DNA from: Pseudomonas cavernae
GTDB taxonomy: Bacteria; Pseudomonadota; Gammaproteobacteria; Pseudomonadales; Pseudomonadaceae
DNA: 64,000 bases
Direction: 5' to 3'
Assembly (NCBI RefSeq): GCF_003595175.1
Contig: NZ_CP032419.1
Location: 4,092,001-4,156,000 of the forward strand
Shown here piece after piece: positions 46,880 through 54,682 of the stretch (position 1 is the stretch's first letter; every line of letters starts with the position of its first letter). The notes under the pieces were generated by a model that ran no database searches, was not told the origin of the DNA, and saw only the letters and a list, made by a program, of their open reading frames with translations. The position numbers and the translations under genes are program-made.

Positions 46880-46936
46880 TAGCCCGGATGCAATCCGGGC
46901 GCAGACGCCGCCGCTTCCCGGATTGCATCCGGGCTA
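46880..46936. repeat. TAGCCCGGATGCAATCCGGG paired repeat
   Basis: TAGCCCGGATGCAATCCGGG faces CCCGGATTGCATCCGGGCTA across a short spacer, as at 22600. Confidence 0.8.
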
Positions 46937-46947
46937 GGTAGCTAATT

Positions 46948-47021
46948 CGTAGGATGGGTTGAGCCTGTGATACCCACCGAGCTGCTAATGATGGGTATCG
47001 CTACGCTCAACCCATCCTACG
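46948..47021. repeat. Paired-hairpin repeat, GGGTTGAGC...GATACCC type
   Basis: CGTAGGATGGGTTGAGCCTG faces GCTACGCTCAACCCATCCTACG. The left arm has lost a few bases of its hairpin. Confidence 0.8.
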
Positions 47022-47045
47022 GGCCTAAGTGTTGAGCAGCGTTTT

Positions 47046-47152
47046 CGTAGGGTGGGTTAGCCGCGTAGCGGCGTAACCCACCAGCGCTGTCGCCACGAAC
47101 ATCGGCGTCCGGCAGGGTCGGTGGGTTATGCCTACGGCTAACCCACCCTACG
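47046..47152. repeat. Paired-hairpin repeat, GGGTTAG...CTAACCC type
   Basis: CGTAGGGTGGGTTAGCCGCG runs to CGTAACCCACC and the inverted arm ends GGCTAACCCACCCTACG. It is very close to the elements at 4117 and 59453. Confidence 0.85.
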
Positions 47153-47164
47153 AAAACTGCCCCC

Positions 47165-47197
47165 AAAAACGACAACGCCCGGCGGGTTGGCCGGGCG
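47165..47197 (-). terminator. Intrinsic terminator of the DUF1631 gene
   Basis: The stem CGCCCGGC / GCCGGGCG with a six-base loop is followed on the minus strand by GTTGTCGTTTTT. Confidence 0.8.
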
Positions 47198-47217
47198 CTG
47201 CATGGGCGGGCTGGGAC

Positions 47218-49524
47218 TCAGGCGCCCTTGAGCCGGCGCAGGTTACCGATCACCGACTCCAGCGCCCGATCGAACAGCAGCGCATCGTCGAGCAAGCGGA
47301 TGGCGCCGTGACGGAATTCCACCGCCAGGCCCATGCGGGTCTTCTCCAGCACCTTCATGCCGGTGCGATTGACGAACACATACTTGCCGGTCGGCTTGAT
47401 CAGCGCCGCCAACTTGCAGCGCAGCTTGTGCTCCTCGTCTTCCTGGAACTCGACCCAGCTGCCCACCCGCAGGTTGTCCACCTGCAACAAGGCCTCGTCG
47501 TCATCCGCCAGGCAGACTTCCGGTTCCGCCAGCCGGCTCTCGCCGGGCGCCAGCAGGACGATTTCTTCGACCACCGCGATCATCGCCGGCAGCTCGACCG
47601 CAACCGCGACCTCTTCAACCGGCGGCAACTCCAGCAACGGCGCCTCCGGCGCGGCACCAGCGGCCTCTGCCACAATCTCGACGGCGGCCTCAGGCTGCTC
47701 GGCCTCTGACAGCTGCCGCTTGAAACGCTGGAACGCCTGCACGTGCAGGGCTTCCAGGCGGCTGAAGAACTCGCTGGTGGAGAATGGGTCGAACGCCGCG
47801 CTGGCCATGCCCTCACGCAGCGCCTTGAGCAATCCCGGCACCAGTTCGAGCAGGCGCAGACGGGCTTCCGGGTCCTCGTGCGGTTCGACGCTCCACACCA
47901 GGTCATCCATGGTCGCCAACGCCGCCTGCCACTCCGCCGAGTCCGTCCCATGCTTGAGGCAGGTCAGCATCAGCACCTTGCTCCAGGCCTCCTGCAGCAA
48001 ACGCACCACCACCTCGGGCAGGGTCTTGCCCAGCAGGCGCTCGTTCAGCGCCTGCTCGACTTGTCGGCGGGCCAGTTCGGCGCGGGCCCTGCCCTCTTCG
48101 GCATCGCGGGTGCGCTGCTCGAGCAACTCGCTGCGCCGCCGCTCGGCGCCGGTGAAGGCGAGGAAGTCGGCGAGCAGCTCGGAGAAAATGCCCGGGTCAT
48201 CGACAAAATCGTTGAGCAAACGCTGCACCACCTGCTCGATCTTCTGATACAGGCTGTCGCGCTGAGTGTCGTCCTGCTCGCCCCAACCCAGGGCCGCCGA
48301 GGCGATTTCATTGAGCAAGCGTCGCGCCGGATGGCTGCCGCGGCCGAAGAAGGTCTTGTCCAGCACCGCGACCTTGAGCATGGGGATCTGCAGCCGGCCG
48401 ATCAGGGCCTTCAGCGAATCCGGCAAGCTGCGGTCATCGAGAATGAACTCGAACAGCATGGACACCAGGTTGATGACATCCTCGTCCACCTCGCCCACCA
48501 CCCGCGCCCGACCGCTCTTGGCGCTGGCGCGCCCGAGCAGCTGCTCCAGTTGGTGATGCAGATCGAAGTCGGCCGCCGCCTGCGTCGGCAGGCGTTGCTG
48601 CAGGTGCGACAGCAGGCGCATCAGGTCGTTGCTGGAAATCGGCACGGCATCGGCCGGCAGCTCACGGCGCGGCATACCGGCGCCACGGACCTCGGACAGC
48701 AGCGCCTGCAGCGCCCCGAACACCTCCTGCATGCCCTCGTCGGCATAGCCAGCCACGCCGGCAAGCACCGCCGCGCCGCCCTGGCCTGCACGGCCGCCTG
48801 CATGCTGCGCACCTGGGCGGCGCGGCGCCGGCGCGGACTTCAGCTCCGGCAGCACTCCGGCCGCGACCAGCGCTTGGTTGGCCTCGCCATACAGCTGGTC
48901 GAGATCGCTGAGCACGTACTTCTCGAACAGCTTGAGAATGATCAGCTTGACCCGGATTTCCACCCCGAGGCCGCCGCAGGCCTCGAGGAACAACCCGCAG
49001 AGCGACATGGGCCCGAGCGGGTTGCTCTTGTCGTCGAGCTTCTTGCTGACCAGCGCGTTCAGGCGCGTGGTCAGGTGGCTGACGGCGACGCCGTCGCGGC
49101 TCATCACCTTGGCGACCATCGAGTCCAGCGCCACCCGTTCCTCCAGCTCGTCGTTCTGGATCAGCGCCAAGCTGTCAAACGACAGCGTACCCAGCTGCGG
49201 CACCCGGCCGATTTCGTACTGATTGAGGGTGGAGAACGACTCGAAGATTTTCTGCAGGAAGCCACGCTCGATATTTTTGCGCTTCAGGCGCAGATCGCGC
49301 ATGGCCTCGAAGAAGCCGCTCTGCTCGGCATTGCTGGTCGCCCGGTCGGCCATCTCGAACAGCGTGTCGTCGGCGTTATCGAACAACGCCTGCAGCGCCT
49401 GCTTGAGTTGCTGCGCAGCCCTGTCACGCAGATTAATCAACGCCACGGGCAGTCGTCCTACCGGCGAGTTCGGCGAGTGCTCAGGGGCGACCTTGTTGAG
49501 GTGCACCACTTTCGCGTCGGTCAT
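47218..49524 (-). CDS. DUF1631 family protein with PilZ-like C-terminus
   Basis: A 768-residue cytoplasmic protein. It matches the DUF1631 family of Pseudomonas proteins located beside nadC and ampD. The N-terminal 600 residues are mainly helical (LIKLILKLFEKYVLSDLDQLYGEA-like segments, a charged coiled-coil near ERRRSELLEQRTRDAEEG). An acidic, proline-rich linker follows, then a beta-rich end, VGSWVEFQEDEEHKLRC and ALIKPTGKYVFVNRTGMKV, that looks PilZ-like. It lacks a clear RxxxR motif, so c-di-GMP binding is doubtful. AGGAG lies eight bases upstream of the ATG at 49524. Function unknown. Confidence 0.85.
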   Translation of the reverse strand: MTDAKVVHLNKVAPEHSPNSPVGRLPVALINLRDRAAQQLKQALQALFDNADDTLFEMADRATSNAEQSGFFEAMRDLRLKRKNIERGFLQKIFESFSTLNQYEIGRVPQLGTLSFDSLALIQNDELEERVALDSMVAKVMSRDGVAVSHLTTRLNALVSKKLDDKSNPLGPMSLCGLFLEACGGLGVEIRVKLIILKLFEKYVLSDLDQLYGEANQALVAAGVLPELKSAPAPRRPGAQHAGGRAGQGGAAVLAGVAGYADEGMQEVFGALQALLSEVRGAGMPRRELPADAVPISSNDLMRLLSHLQQRLPTQAAADFDLHHQLEQLLGRASAKSGRARVVGEVDEDVINLVSMLFEFILDDRSLPDSLKALIGRLQIPMLKVAVLDKTFFGRGSHPARRLLNEIASAALGWGEQDDTQRDSLYQKIEQVVQRLLNDFVDDPGIFSELLADFLAFTGAERRRSELLEQRTRDAEEGRARAELARRQVEQALNERLLGKTLPEVVVRLLQEAWSKVLMLTCLKHGTDSAEWQAALATMDDLVWSVEPHEDPEARLRLLELVPGLLKALREGMASAAFDPFSTSEFFSRLEALHVQAFQRFKRQLSEAEQPEAAVEIVAEAAGAAPEAPLLELPPVEEVAVAVELPAMIAVVEEIVLLAPGESRLAEPEVCLADDDEALLQVDNLRVGSWVEFQEDEEHKLRCKLAALIKPTGKYVFVNRTGMKVLEKTRMGLAVEFRHGAIRLLDDALLFDRALESVIGNLRRLKGA

Positions 49525-49942
49525 TGCGAGTCTCCTGCAGGCCACCCCAGCTAGGGATCAGCAGCCTGCACAACAATCAATTGAGCGTCATCCTAACGTC
49601 AAAGGGCCGGCGTCAAAAAACAGAAGTCATTATAGAGAGCAAAACCCGGGCTCCAAGCAGACTTTCCCTCCGGACATGACTCGCGTCACAGATGGCTCTT
49701 GACCTGCCGATTACCGCCACTGCGGCCAAAACCCGAGTTGGCAGCAGAAATACCATGGCGCCTAGCAATCACGCTGCACCAGCCGTCGGCTATCCCTATA
49801 ATCGCCACGCCCGGGAAGCCATGAGTCGCGAGCGCTGCCATCATTAGGCGGAGTGCGGGCATTCTCGCCATCGCCACCCGAAGACTCATCGCCCCGAACC
49901 CAAGCACGATTCACTCGCGCAGATGCCACAGCGGAGCCCAGC
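49525..49942. other. Divergent intergenic region of 418 bases (DUF1631 / nadC)
   Basis: It holds an AT-rich part near 49600-49640 with a TATAAT on the minus strand (49629-49634) that could serve the DUF1631 gene, and a TATAAT at 49797 for nadC. No gene or repeat is seen. Confidence 0.45.
49797..49802 (+). promoter_or_regulatory. Possible -10 box of the nadC promoter
   Basis: A perfect TATAAT stands 140 bases upstream of nadC; the -35 region is not clear. Confidence 0.35.
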
Positions 49943-50791
49943 ATGCCCAACCTGACCCTTGCCAACCTGAGCGCCGAGATCGAGGCCAACGTCCGCCGCG
50001 CGCTGGCCGAAGACCTTGGCAGCGGCGACATCACCGCCCAGCTGATTCCCGCCGAACGCCTGGCCCACGCCACCATCATCACCCGCGAAGCGGCGGTGAT
50101 CTGCGGCACCGCCTGGGTCGATACGGTATTCCGCCAGCTCGACCCGCGCGTGGCGGTGCACTGGCAGGTGCGGGACGGCGAGCGGGCGGCGGCGAACCAG
50201 CCGCTGTTCCACCTCGAAGGCCCGGCCCGCGCCCTGCTCAGCGGCGAACGCAGCGCCCTGAACTTCTTGCAGACCCTCTCCGCCGTCGCCACCCGCTGCC
50301 GCCACTACGCCGACCTGGTTATCGACACCCAGGTCAAGCTGCTCGACACCCGCAAGACCTTGCCCGGCCTGCGCCTGGCGCAGAAATACGCGGTCACCTG
50401 CGGCGGCTGCCACAATCACCGCATCGGCCTCTACGACGCCTTCCTGATCAAGGAAAACCACATCGCCGCCTGCGGCGGCATCGCCCAGGCTATCGCCGCC
50501 GCGCACAAGATCGCCCCCGGCAAACCGGTGGAAGTGGAAGTGGAAAGTCTGGAGGAACTAAAAGAGGCGCTGGAGGCCGGCGCCGACATCGTCATGCTCG
50601 ACGAACTGAGCCTGGACGACATGCGTACCGCGGTTCAGCTCACCGCCGGGCGCGCCAAGCTGGAGGCCTCGGGCGGAATCAACGAAAGCACCCTGCACAC
50701 CATCGCCAAGACCGGGGTGGATTACATCTCGATCGGCGCGCTGACCAAGGACGTGAAGGCGGTGGATCTGTCGATGCGCTTGAGCTTGTAA
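49943..50791 (+). CDS. nadC: Nicotinate-nucleotide pyrophosphorylase (quinolinate phosphoribosyltransferase)
   Basis: A 282-residue enzyme of de novo NAD synthesis that converts quinolinate and PRPP to nicotinate mononucleotide. Family motifs are [53 protein letters not shown], and [20 protein letters not shown]; the end has [29 protein letters not shown]. The ATG at 49943 has GCGGAG upstream; an earlier in-frame start at 49853 adds 30 non-conserved residues. It is next to the pilin cassette, as in other Pseudomonas. Confidence 0.97.
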   Translation: MPNLTLANLSAEIEANVRRALAEDLGSGDITAQLIPAERLAHATIITREAAVICGTAWVDTVFRQLDPRVAVHWQVRDGERAAANQPLFHLEGPARALLSGERSALNFLQTLSAVATRCRHYADLVIDTQVKLLDTRKTLPGLRLAQKYAVTCGGCHNHRIGLYDAFLIKENHIAACGGIAQAIAAAHKIAPGKPVEVEVESLEELKEALEAGADIVMLDELSLDDMRTAVQLTAGRAKLEASGGINESTLHTIAKTGVDYISIGALTKDVKAVDLSMRLSL

Positions 50792-50836
50792 GAGGGCTGG
50801 CGCCGATAGCATCCCGTGCGCGCAACTGCTGTTTTT

Positions 50837-50912
50837 GTAGGATGGTTAGCCGCAGGCGTAACCCATCGATGCAAGGTCGTTATGGGTATTGCTGCGCTCA
50901 ACCCATCCTACG
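50837..50912. repeat. Paired-hairpin repeat with mixed arms
   Basis: The left arm TGTAGGATGGTTAGCCGCAGG runs to CGTAACCCATC; the right arm is of the other type, TATGGGTATTGCTGCGC...CAACCCATCCTACG. Confidence 0.75.
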
Positions 50913-51012
50913 GCTTAACGCGATAGCCCCGGCGATACATCGCGATAACGAAGCTTACTTGATAACCAGCCAGGCCGTTATTGAACCGCCAGCAAGATCA
51001 ATGCATTCACCC

Positions 51013-51921
51013 TCAGACAGTCTTACCAGCAGACCCTTCAAGGATTTTGAAAAATACGGTCTCCAGCGAGACCGCTGGCTTGATAGTCAGCAGATGGCCG
51101 CCCAGCTGATTGAGCTGGGCGATAAAAGCCGGCAGCTCGGCCTGGGCCACCTCGCACTCGTACTCACCCACGCGCAACGCCTTGGCGTCAACCGCTATGG
51201 GCTGGTCGGCGCTGTAGCGCACGCTCATCTGGTCGGCACGCTCCGCGACCAACTCCCGCGGCGAGCGCACGGTGAGCAGTTCACCCTTGTTGATGAAACC
51301 GAACCGGTCGGCGATGCGCTCGACATCATGCAGTACGTGGGAGGTGAAGAAGATCGCGCCGCCCTGATGCTTGTATTCGTTGAGGATATCGACCACATCC
51401 TTGCGCCCGACCGGATCGAGGCCGGATAGCGGCTCGTCGAGCACCAGCAGCTTGGGCTGCACCACCATGGCATGAGCCAGCGCCACGCGCTGCACCGTGC
51501 CCTTAGACAGCTCGCGAATACGCCGCTTGGCCGAAGCCGCCACCGAGAAACGCTCCAGCCACTGCAAGCACCAAGCGTCGGCATCCTTGCGTTTGATGCC
51601 GTACATGGACAGACCCATGCGCAGGATTTCCAGCGGCGTGAACTGCTCGTAGAGTGCCGGCGCCTCCGGCACGTAGGCCAGATCTCGACGCGCCTCGGCG
51701 CGATGGGCGTCGATGCCGTACAGGCGCACCTCGCCCTGGTAATCGTTGATGATGTCGAGCATCACCTTGATGGTGGTGGACTTGCCGGCACCGTTGGGCC
51801 CGACGAAGCCGAACACCTCGCCCTCCACCAGGTTGAAACTGACGTCGCGCAGGGCGCGCACGTGCTTACCCTTGACGTGATACGTCTGGCTGACCCCTTT
51901 GAATTCCAGCGCCGCAGTCAA
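51013..51921 (-). CDS. ABC transporter ATP-binding protein (pilus-locus cassette)
   Basis: A 302-residue ATPase of the ABC-2/NatA type: Walker A GPNGAGKSTTI, signature LSKGTVQRVALAHAM, Walker B LLVLDEPLSGLDPVG, and switch histidine in FTSHVLHDVE. The C-terminal 80 residues form an accessory domain. The start is TTG overlapping the stop of the upstream gene (TTGA), with GGAG eight bases upstream. It is the last of three coupled genes with a permease. Position beside the pilin genes suggests a link with pilus assembly, comparable with the PilH ATPase of Myxococcus, but an unrelated efflux role is possible. Confidence 0.9.
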   Translation of the reverse strand: MTAALEFKGVSQTYHVKGKHVRALRDVSFNLVEGEVFGFVGPNGAGKSTTIKVMLDIINDYQGEVRLYGIDAHRAEARRDLAYVPEAPALYEQFTPLEILRMGLSMYGIKRKDADAWCLQWLERFSVAASAKRRIRELSKGTVQRVALAHAMVVQPKLLVLDEPLSGLDPVGRKDVVDILNEYKHQGGAIFFTSHVLHDVERIADRFGFINKGELLTVRSPRELVAERADQMSVRYSADQPIAVDAKALRVGEYECEVAQAELPAFIAQLNQLGGHLLTIKPAVSLETVFFKILEGSAGKTV

Positions 51922-52757
51922 GGCTGATTCTCCATCCCGGCAATCTTCAATTTCTTCAATTCGATACGCCCCTTGCTCAGCTCGTAGCCGAGGCGCAACG
52001 GGTCTTCCGGCAACGCCGACAATTCATGAGCGGCCACCAGCTGCTGCAGATCGGTCAGCGCACCATGGACCCGCTCGTAACGGCGCTGCGCATCGCGCAG
52101 GGCGACCAAGCCTTGCAGGCGAACGACGCGCTTGTCGAGCATACCGCGCAGCTTGGAGTCACTAGCGGCATCGCGCTGTTGAATCAAGTAATCCAGGGCC
52201 AACTTTTCATCCCTGAAGGTTTCCGCCTGCAGCATCACCGCCAGCTTGCGAAAACCTGCCGCATTGTTGGTCGCGCGCTGAGCCGCCAGTTCCAGCGCAC
52301 GGCTGGCCTCGGCAATATCCTTATTGAAAAACGCCTGGTTGAAGCCATAAAAAAACGCCGGCAGCTCATCCCAGAAACGGCACTGCATGGCCCGGCGCAG
52401 CACCTCAGTGCCCTCACGATCCGCCCCGCCCCAGGTGAGCAGACCGTTGGCCAGATAGTAGTTGTCTTCATGGCAGGGATTGAGCTCGGCCACCTCCTGC
52501 TGGGCACGGACCAGGTAGCCGGTATCCGCCTGCCCCCAGTCCACCCCGGTGGCGGCCAGGCGCATGGTTTCCAGGTTGGCCGCCAGGAAGCGGTCACCAC
52601 CGAACAGCGCCAGCAACACAGGCGCGGCGATCACCACCCGCCCCTCGATGACCGGCGCCGCCTGCTCGGGCACTTGGGCGCGCCACTGCGAGGCCACGGA
52701 AAACACACCAAACCCGAGCAGGGCCAGCAACAGGGGCAAGAGAGGTCGGCAGCGCAT
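51918..52757 (-). CDS. Membrane-anchored helical (TPR-like) protein of the ABC cassette
   Basis: A 279-residue protein with an N-terminal membrane anchor (LLPLLLALLGFGVFSVAS) and a periplasm-side or outside helical region. The repeats are loose TPR-like helices (for example DTGYLVRAQQEVAELNPCHEDN, RALELAAQRATNNAAGFRKLAV). I do not recognise a named family. It begins two bases after the permease stop and its stop overlaps the ATPase start, so the three are one operon. By position it could be an accessory subunit of the transporter, as PilG is proposed to be in Myxococcus. Confidence 0.75.
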   Translation of the reverse strand: MRCRPLLPLLLALLGFGVFSVASQWRAQVPEQAAPVIEGRVVIAAPVLLALFGGDRFLAANLETMRLAATGVDWGQADTGYLVRAQQEVAELNPCHEDNYYLANGLLTWGGADREGTEVLRRAMQCRFWDELPAFFYGFNQAFFNKDIAEASRALELAAQRATNNAAGFRKLAVMLQAETFRDEKLALDYLIQQRDAASDSKLRGMLDKRVVRLQGLVALRDAQRRYERVHGALTDLQQLVAAHELSALPEDPLRLGYELSKGRIELKKLKIAGMENQP

Positions 52758-52759
52758 GA

Positions 52760-53569
52760 TCAGCTGAATCGCTTGCGTTGCAGCGCCCACATCGACAGCG
52801 CCAGCAGGGCGATTGCATAGCCCAGGCTGGAGAGCAGCAACCAGGGCCAGTCGGCGGGGAGAAACTCCAGCTTGCCGTAGAGCGCGACCATGCGCACATC
52901 CAGCGCACCGAGATCCGGCAGCAGATAGCCCAGCACGCCCAGGCTGGCGCGATAGCCCCCGGCGTTGCTCACCAGCCCGGCATCGCGGCCGAGCAACTCG
53001 ACGATGGCGCCGTAGGAGCGCGCCACCAGCATAAAACCGAAGGTGCCGATCAAGACGAAGCTCGACGTCGAGGCCACCACCGCCAGCAGGGTCGCCAGCG
53101 CGGTTAGCACCAGCAGGTCGAGCGCGATGAAGACGCTGACGATCAGGTAGGGCTGGCCCAGCGCCACCGGCGTGGCCTGCGGGTAGATGCCAGCGATAAA
53201 TTGCACCAGGCCGACCTGCAACACGCCCAATGCCAGCAACAGGCCCAGCACCAGTGCCAGCACCGCGGCGAAACGGCCGAGCAACAGGTTGCGGCGTGCT
53301 CGCGGGTAGGTCAGCGAGCAGAGGTAATAGCGCTTGTCAAACTCGCGCGACAGCAGCTCCTGCACCAGCAGCACGATCAGCAGCGGCACCAGCAGGCGGA
53401 TGGTGGAAAAGCCCACATCCAGCGCCACAGTGACCGACTGGCGACCGCCGAAATAGGCGGACAACAGCGTGGCCAGCGTTACAACAATCAGGACGCCAGC
53501 AGCCATCCAGGCGAACTTCGCCTTAAGTGCCAGACGCAGTGCATTGAGGAAATCGCGAAAGATCGGCAT
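52760..53569 (-). CDS. ABC-2 type transporter permease (pilus-locus cassette)
   Basis: A 269-residue membrane protein with six hydrophobic segments. It begins MPIFRDFLNALRLALKAKFAWMAAG, has the ABC-2 permease pattern with a cytoplasmic loop LSREFDKRYYLCSLTYPRARRNLLLGRF after the second helix, and ends with a helix and WALQRKRFS. It is the first gene of the three-gene ABC operon (permease, helical protein, ATPase). The upstream 240 bases are AT-rich and contain the terminator of the preceding pilin-associated gene, so it probably has its own promoter. Confidence 0.87.
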   Translation of the reverse strand: MPIFRDFLNALRLALKAKFAWMAAGVLIVVTLATLLSAYFGGRQSVTVALDVGFSTIRLLVPLLIVLLVQELLSREFDKRYYLCSLTYPRARRNLLLGRFAAVLALVLGLLLALGVLQVGLVQFIAGIYPQATPVALGQPYLIVSVFIALDLLVLTALATLLAVVASTSSFVLIGTFGFMLVARSYGAIVELLGRDAGLVSNAGGYRASLGVLGYLLPDLGALDVRMVALYGKLEFLPADWPWLLLSSLGYAIALLALSMWALQRKRFS

Positions 53570-53765
53570 ATTTGACAGGGCAGAGTCTGGATAAAATAAA
53601 AATCGACGTAAGCGTGGGGCTTTGCGCCGAATGCATTAAAAGAAAAAATAACAGCCTGATTTATGCAAACGGAGAATATCGGGATTGGTGCCGGCGCGCG
53701 GTAAACGACGGAAGCGCCTTCGACGCCCCACCCTACAAGCCTCCAATCTGATTTTTACAAAACCA

Positions 53766-53790
53766 ATAAAAAGGGAGAGTTACCTCTCCC
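53766..53790 (-). terminator. Intrinsic terminator after the pilin pair
   Basis: A perfect stem GGGAGAG / CTCTCCC with a four-base loop and a T-rich tail on the minus strand lies 20 bases after the stop of the 145-residue gene. It ends the short-pilin transcript before the ABC operon. Confidence 0.9.
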
Positions 53791-53810
53791 ATCAGCAAGA
53801 AGATCAAAGA

Positions 53811-54248
53811 TCAAGGTATTGCAGGCAAGTTCGCAGTTGCACGACCTTCCGCAAGAGCAGCAGTGCAAGCTGCGCCACCCGGATACTGCGACGTAACAGT
53901 GCCCGCCAAAGTGGTTGCAGAGGCATAAGCTGGCCCTGTCGTCACAGTTGGGGCAGTAGTTGTGCAGTCTTCATTGCCGTTAAGACCAGTAGCAGCATTA
54001 CCATCAGTATTAACGCACACAGGAACAGAGCGCTGAGTCGTTCGACCGGCCGTATGGCATGCAGATATTGCAACTGCACGAGCATTACAGGAAACACCCG
54101 CCGCGACCCCGCTGCTCACACTTATAGACACGTCCTCGTTCAAAAGAGCGCAATCAGCAATACGAACAACCCCAGTAGCTGGAAGCTGTACAGCAGACGC
54201 TGCTCCAGACGCCATCAGACCTGCAAGCAACAAAGTAATTTTTTTCAT
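53811..54248 (-). CDS. Sec-exported six-cysteine protein next to the short pilin (candidate pilin globular domain)
   Basis: A 145-residue protein with a clear Sec signal peptide (MKKITLLLAGLMASGAASA) and a mature part of about 126 residues. It has six cysteines, at IADCALL, VSCNARA, SACHTAG, VPVCVNT, EDCTTTA and AACTAAL, an even number fitting three disulfides. The mature part is rich in Thr, Ala, Gly and Val and looks beta-strand-forming; no membrane helix is left after cleavage. I know no named family. It starts 22 bases after the short pilin stop with its own GGAG site, and is followed by a terminator, so the two are one transcript. By layout it resembles PilA-C, the partner of a helix-only pilin. 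Confidence 0.8.
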   Translation of the reverse strand: MKKITLLLAGLMASGAASAVQLPATGVVRIADCALLNEDVSISVSSGVAAGVSCNARAVAISACHTAGRTTQRSVPVCVNTDGNAATGLNGNEDCTTTAPTVTTGPAYASATTLAGTVTSQYPGGAACTAALAEGRATANLPAIP

Positions 54249-54270
54249 TTCTATGTCTCCAGAGTACTGA

Positions 54271-54456
54271 TTAGCGCAGCGATGAAATAATTGCGGTAAT
54301 ACCATTCTTAGCATCAGCTACCGCGGACGTATCGTTAGCCTTGGCGCGATATTCATTGAACTGCGGAATGGCGATAGCGGCCAGAATGCCGATGATCGCG
54401 ATCACGATCATCAGCTCGATCAGGGTAAAGCCTTTTTGCTTCTTGAGGGACTTCAT
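54271..54456 (-). CDS. pilA: Short type IVa pilin consisting of the N-terminal helix only
   Basis: A 61-residue prepilin. The leader MKSLKKQKG is nine residues, and PilD is expected to cut before [20 protein letters not shown]; Glu5 of the mature protein is present. The mature chain is about 52 residues, so it is the alpha1 helix without the globular head. Normal Pseudomonas PilA is about 140-150 residues. The stop is a true TAA; downstream comes a new ribosome binding site and a separate signal peptide, so this is not a frameshifted pilin. AGGAG lies before the ATG, and a sigma-54-type promoter before that. It is divergent from pilB, the normal position of pilA. Confidence 0.9.
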   Translation of the reverse strand: MKSLKKQKGFTLIELMIVIAIIGILAAIAIPQFNEYRAKANDTSAVADAKNGITAIISSLR

Positions 54457-54501
54457 GGAAATGCTCCTATGTAGTTAAGGTCGGCGACCCGCGATCTGCG
54501 A

Positions 54502-54517
54502 TGCAGGTGCCATGCCA
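54502..54517 (-). promoter_or_regulatory. Sigma-54 (RpoN) promoter of the short pilin gene
   Basis: On the minus strand TGGCATGGCACCTGCA matches the -24/-12 consensus TGGCACGnnnnTTGCA, with GG and GC twelve bases apart. It lies about 45 bases before the pilA start. pilA genes of Pseudomonas use RpoN with PilSR, which supports the call. Confidence 0.75.
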
Positions 54518-54682
54518 ACACCCAACAACCCAGCCAACAGACACTTCGGCATTTCGCCCCTCACCGCTAGCCACTCAACGAAGTCATCAACTGACACTTT
54601 TGGTCACCTCAAATTGCAGCGCTTGGGCTTTACTGCCTCATTGGGCTATAACAGCGCCATCCTCCTCCTTGCGTATACACAA

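Larger units (their letters stand above)
46780..47217. other. Intergenic region of 438 bases (ampD / DUF1631) filled with repeats
   Basis: Three paired repeats of different families (46880, 46948, 47046) follow each other, then a terminator for the DUF1631 gene at 47165. No gene is seen. Confidence 0.7.

Noticed and set aside
50913-51012. tRNA gene as an insertion site for the pilin cassette
   Set aside because: Some Pseudomonas have a tRNA-Thr next to pilA, but no tRNA cloverleaf can be drawn here.
53725-53740. CCCCACCCTACAA upstream of the ABC operon as a complete repeat element
   Set aside because: Only one end resembles the repeat family; there is no left arm, so it is at most a remnant.
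54249-54456. The short pilin as a frameshifted or truncated normal pilA
   Set aside because: After its stop there is no pilin head in any frame; instead a new ribosome binding site and a complete Sec signal peptide follow, and an RpoN promoter drives the gene.
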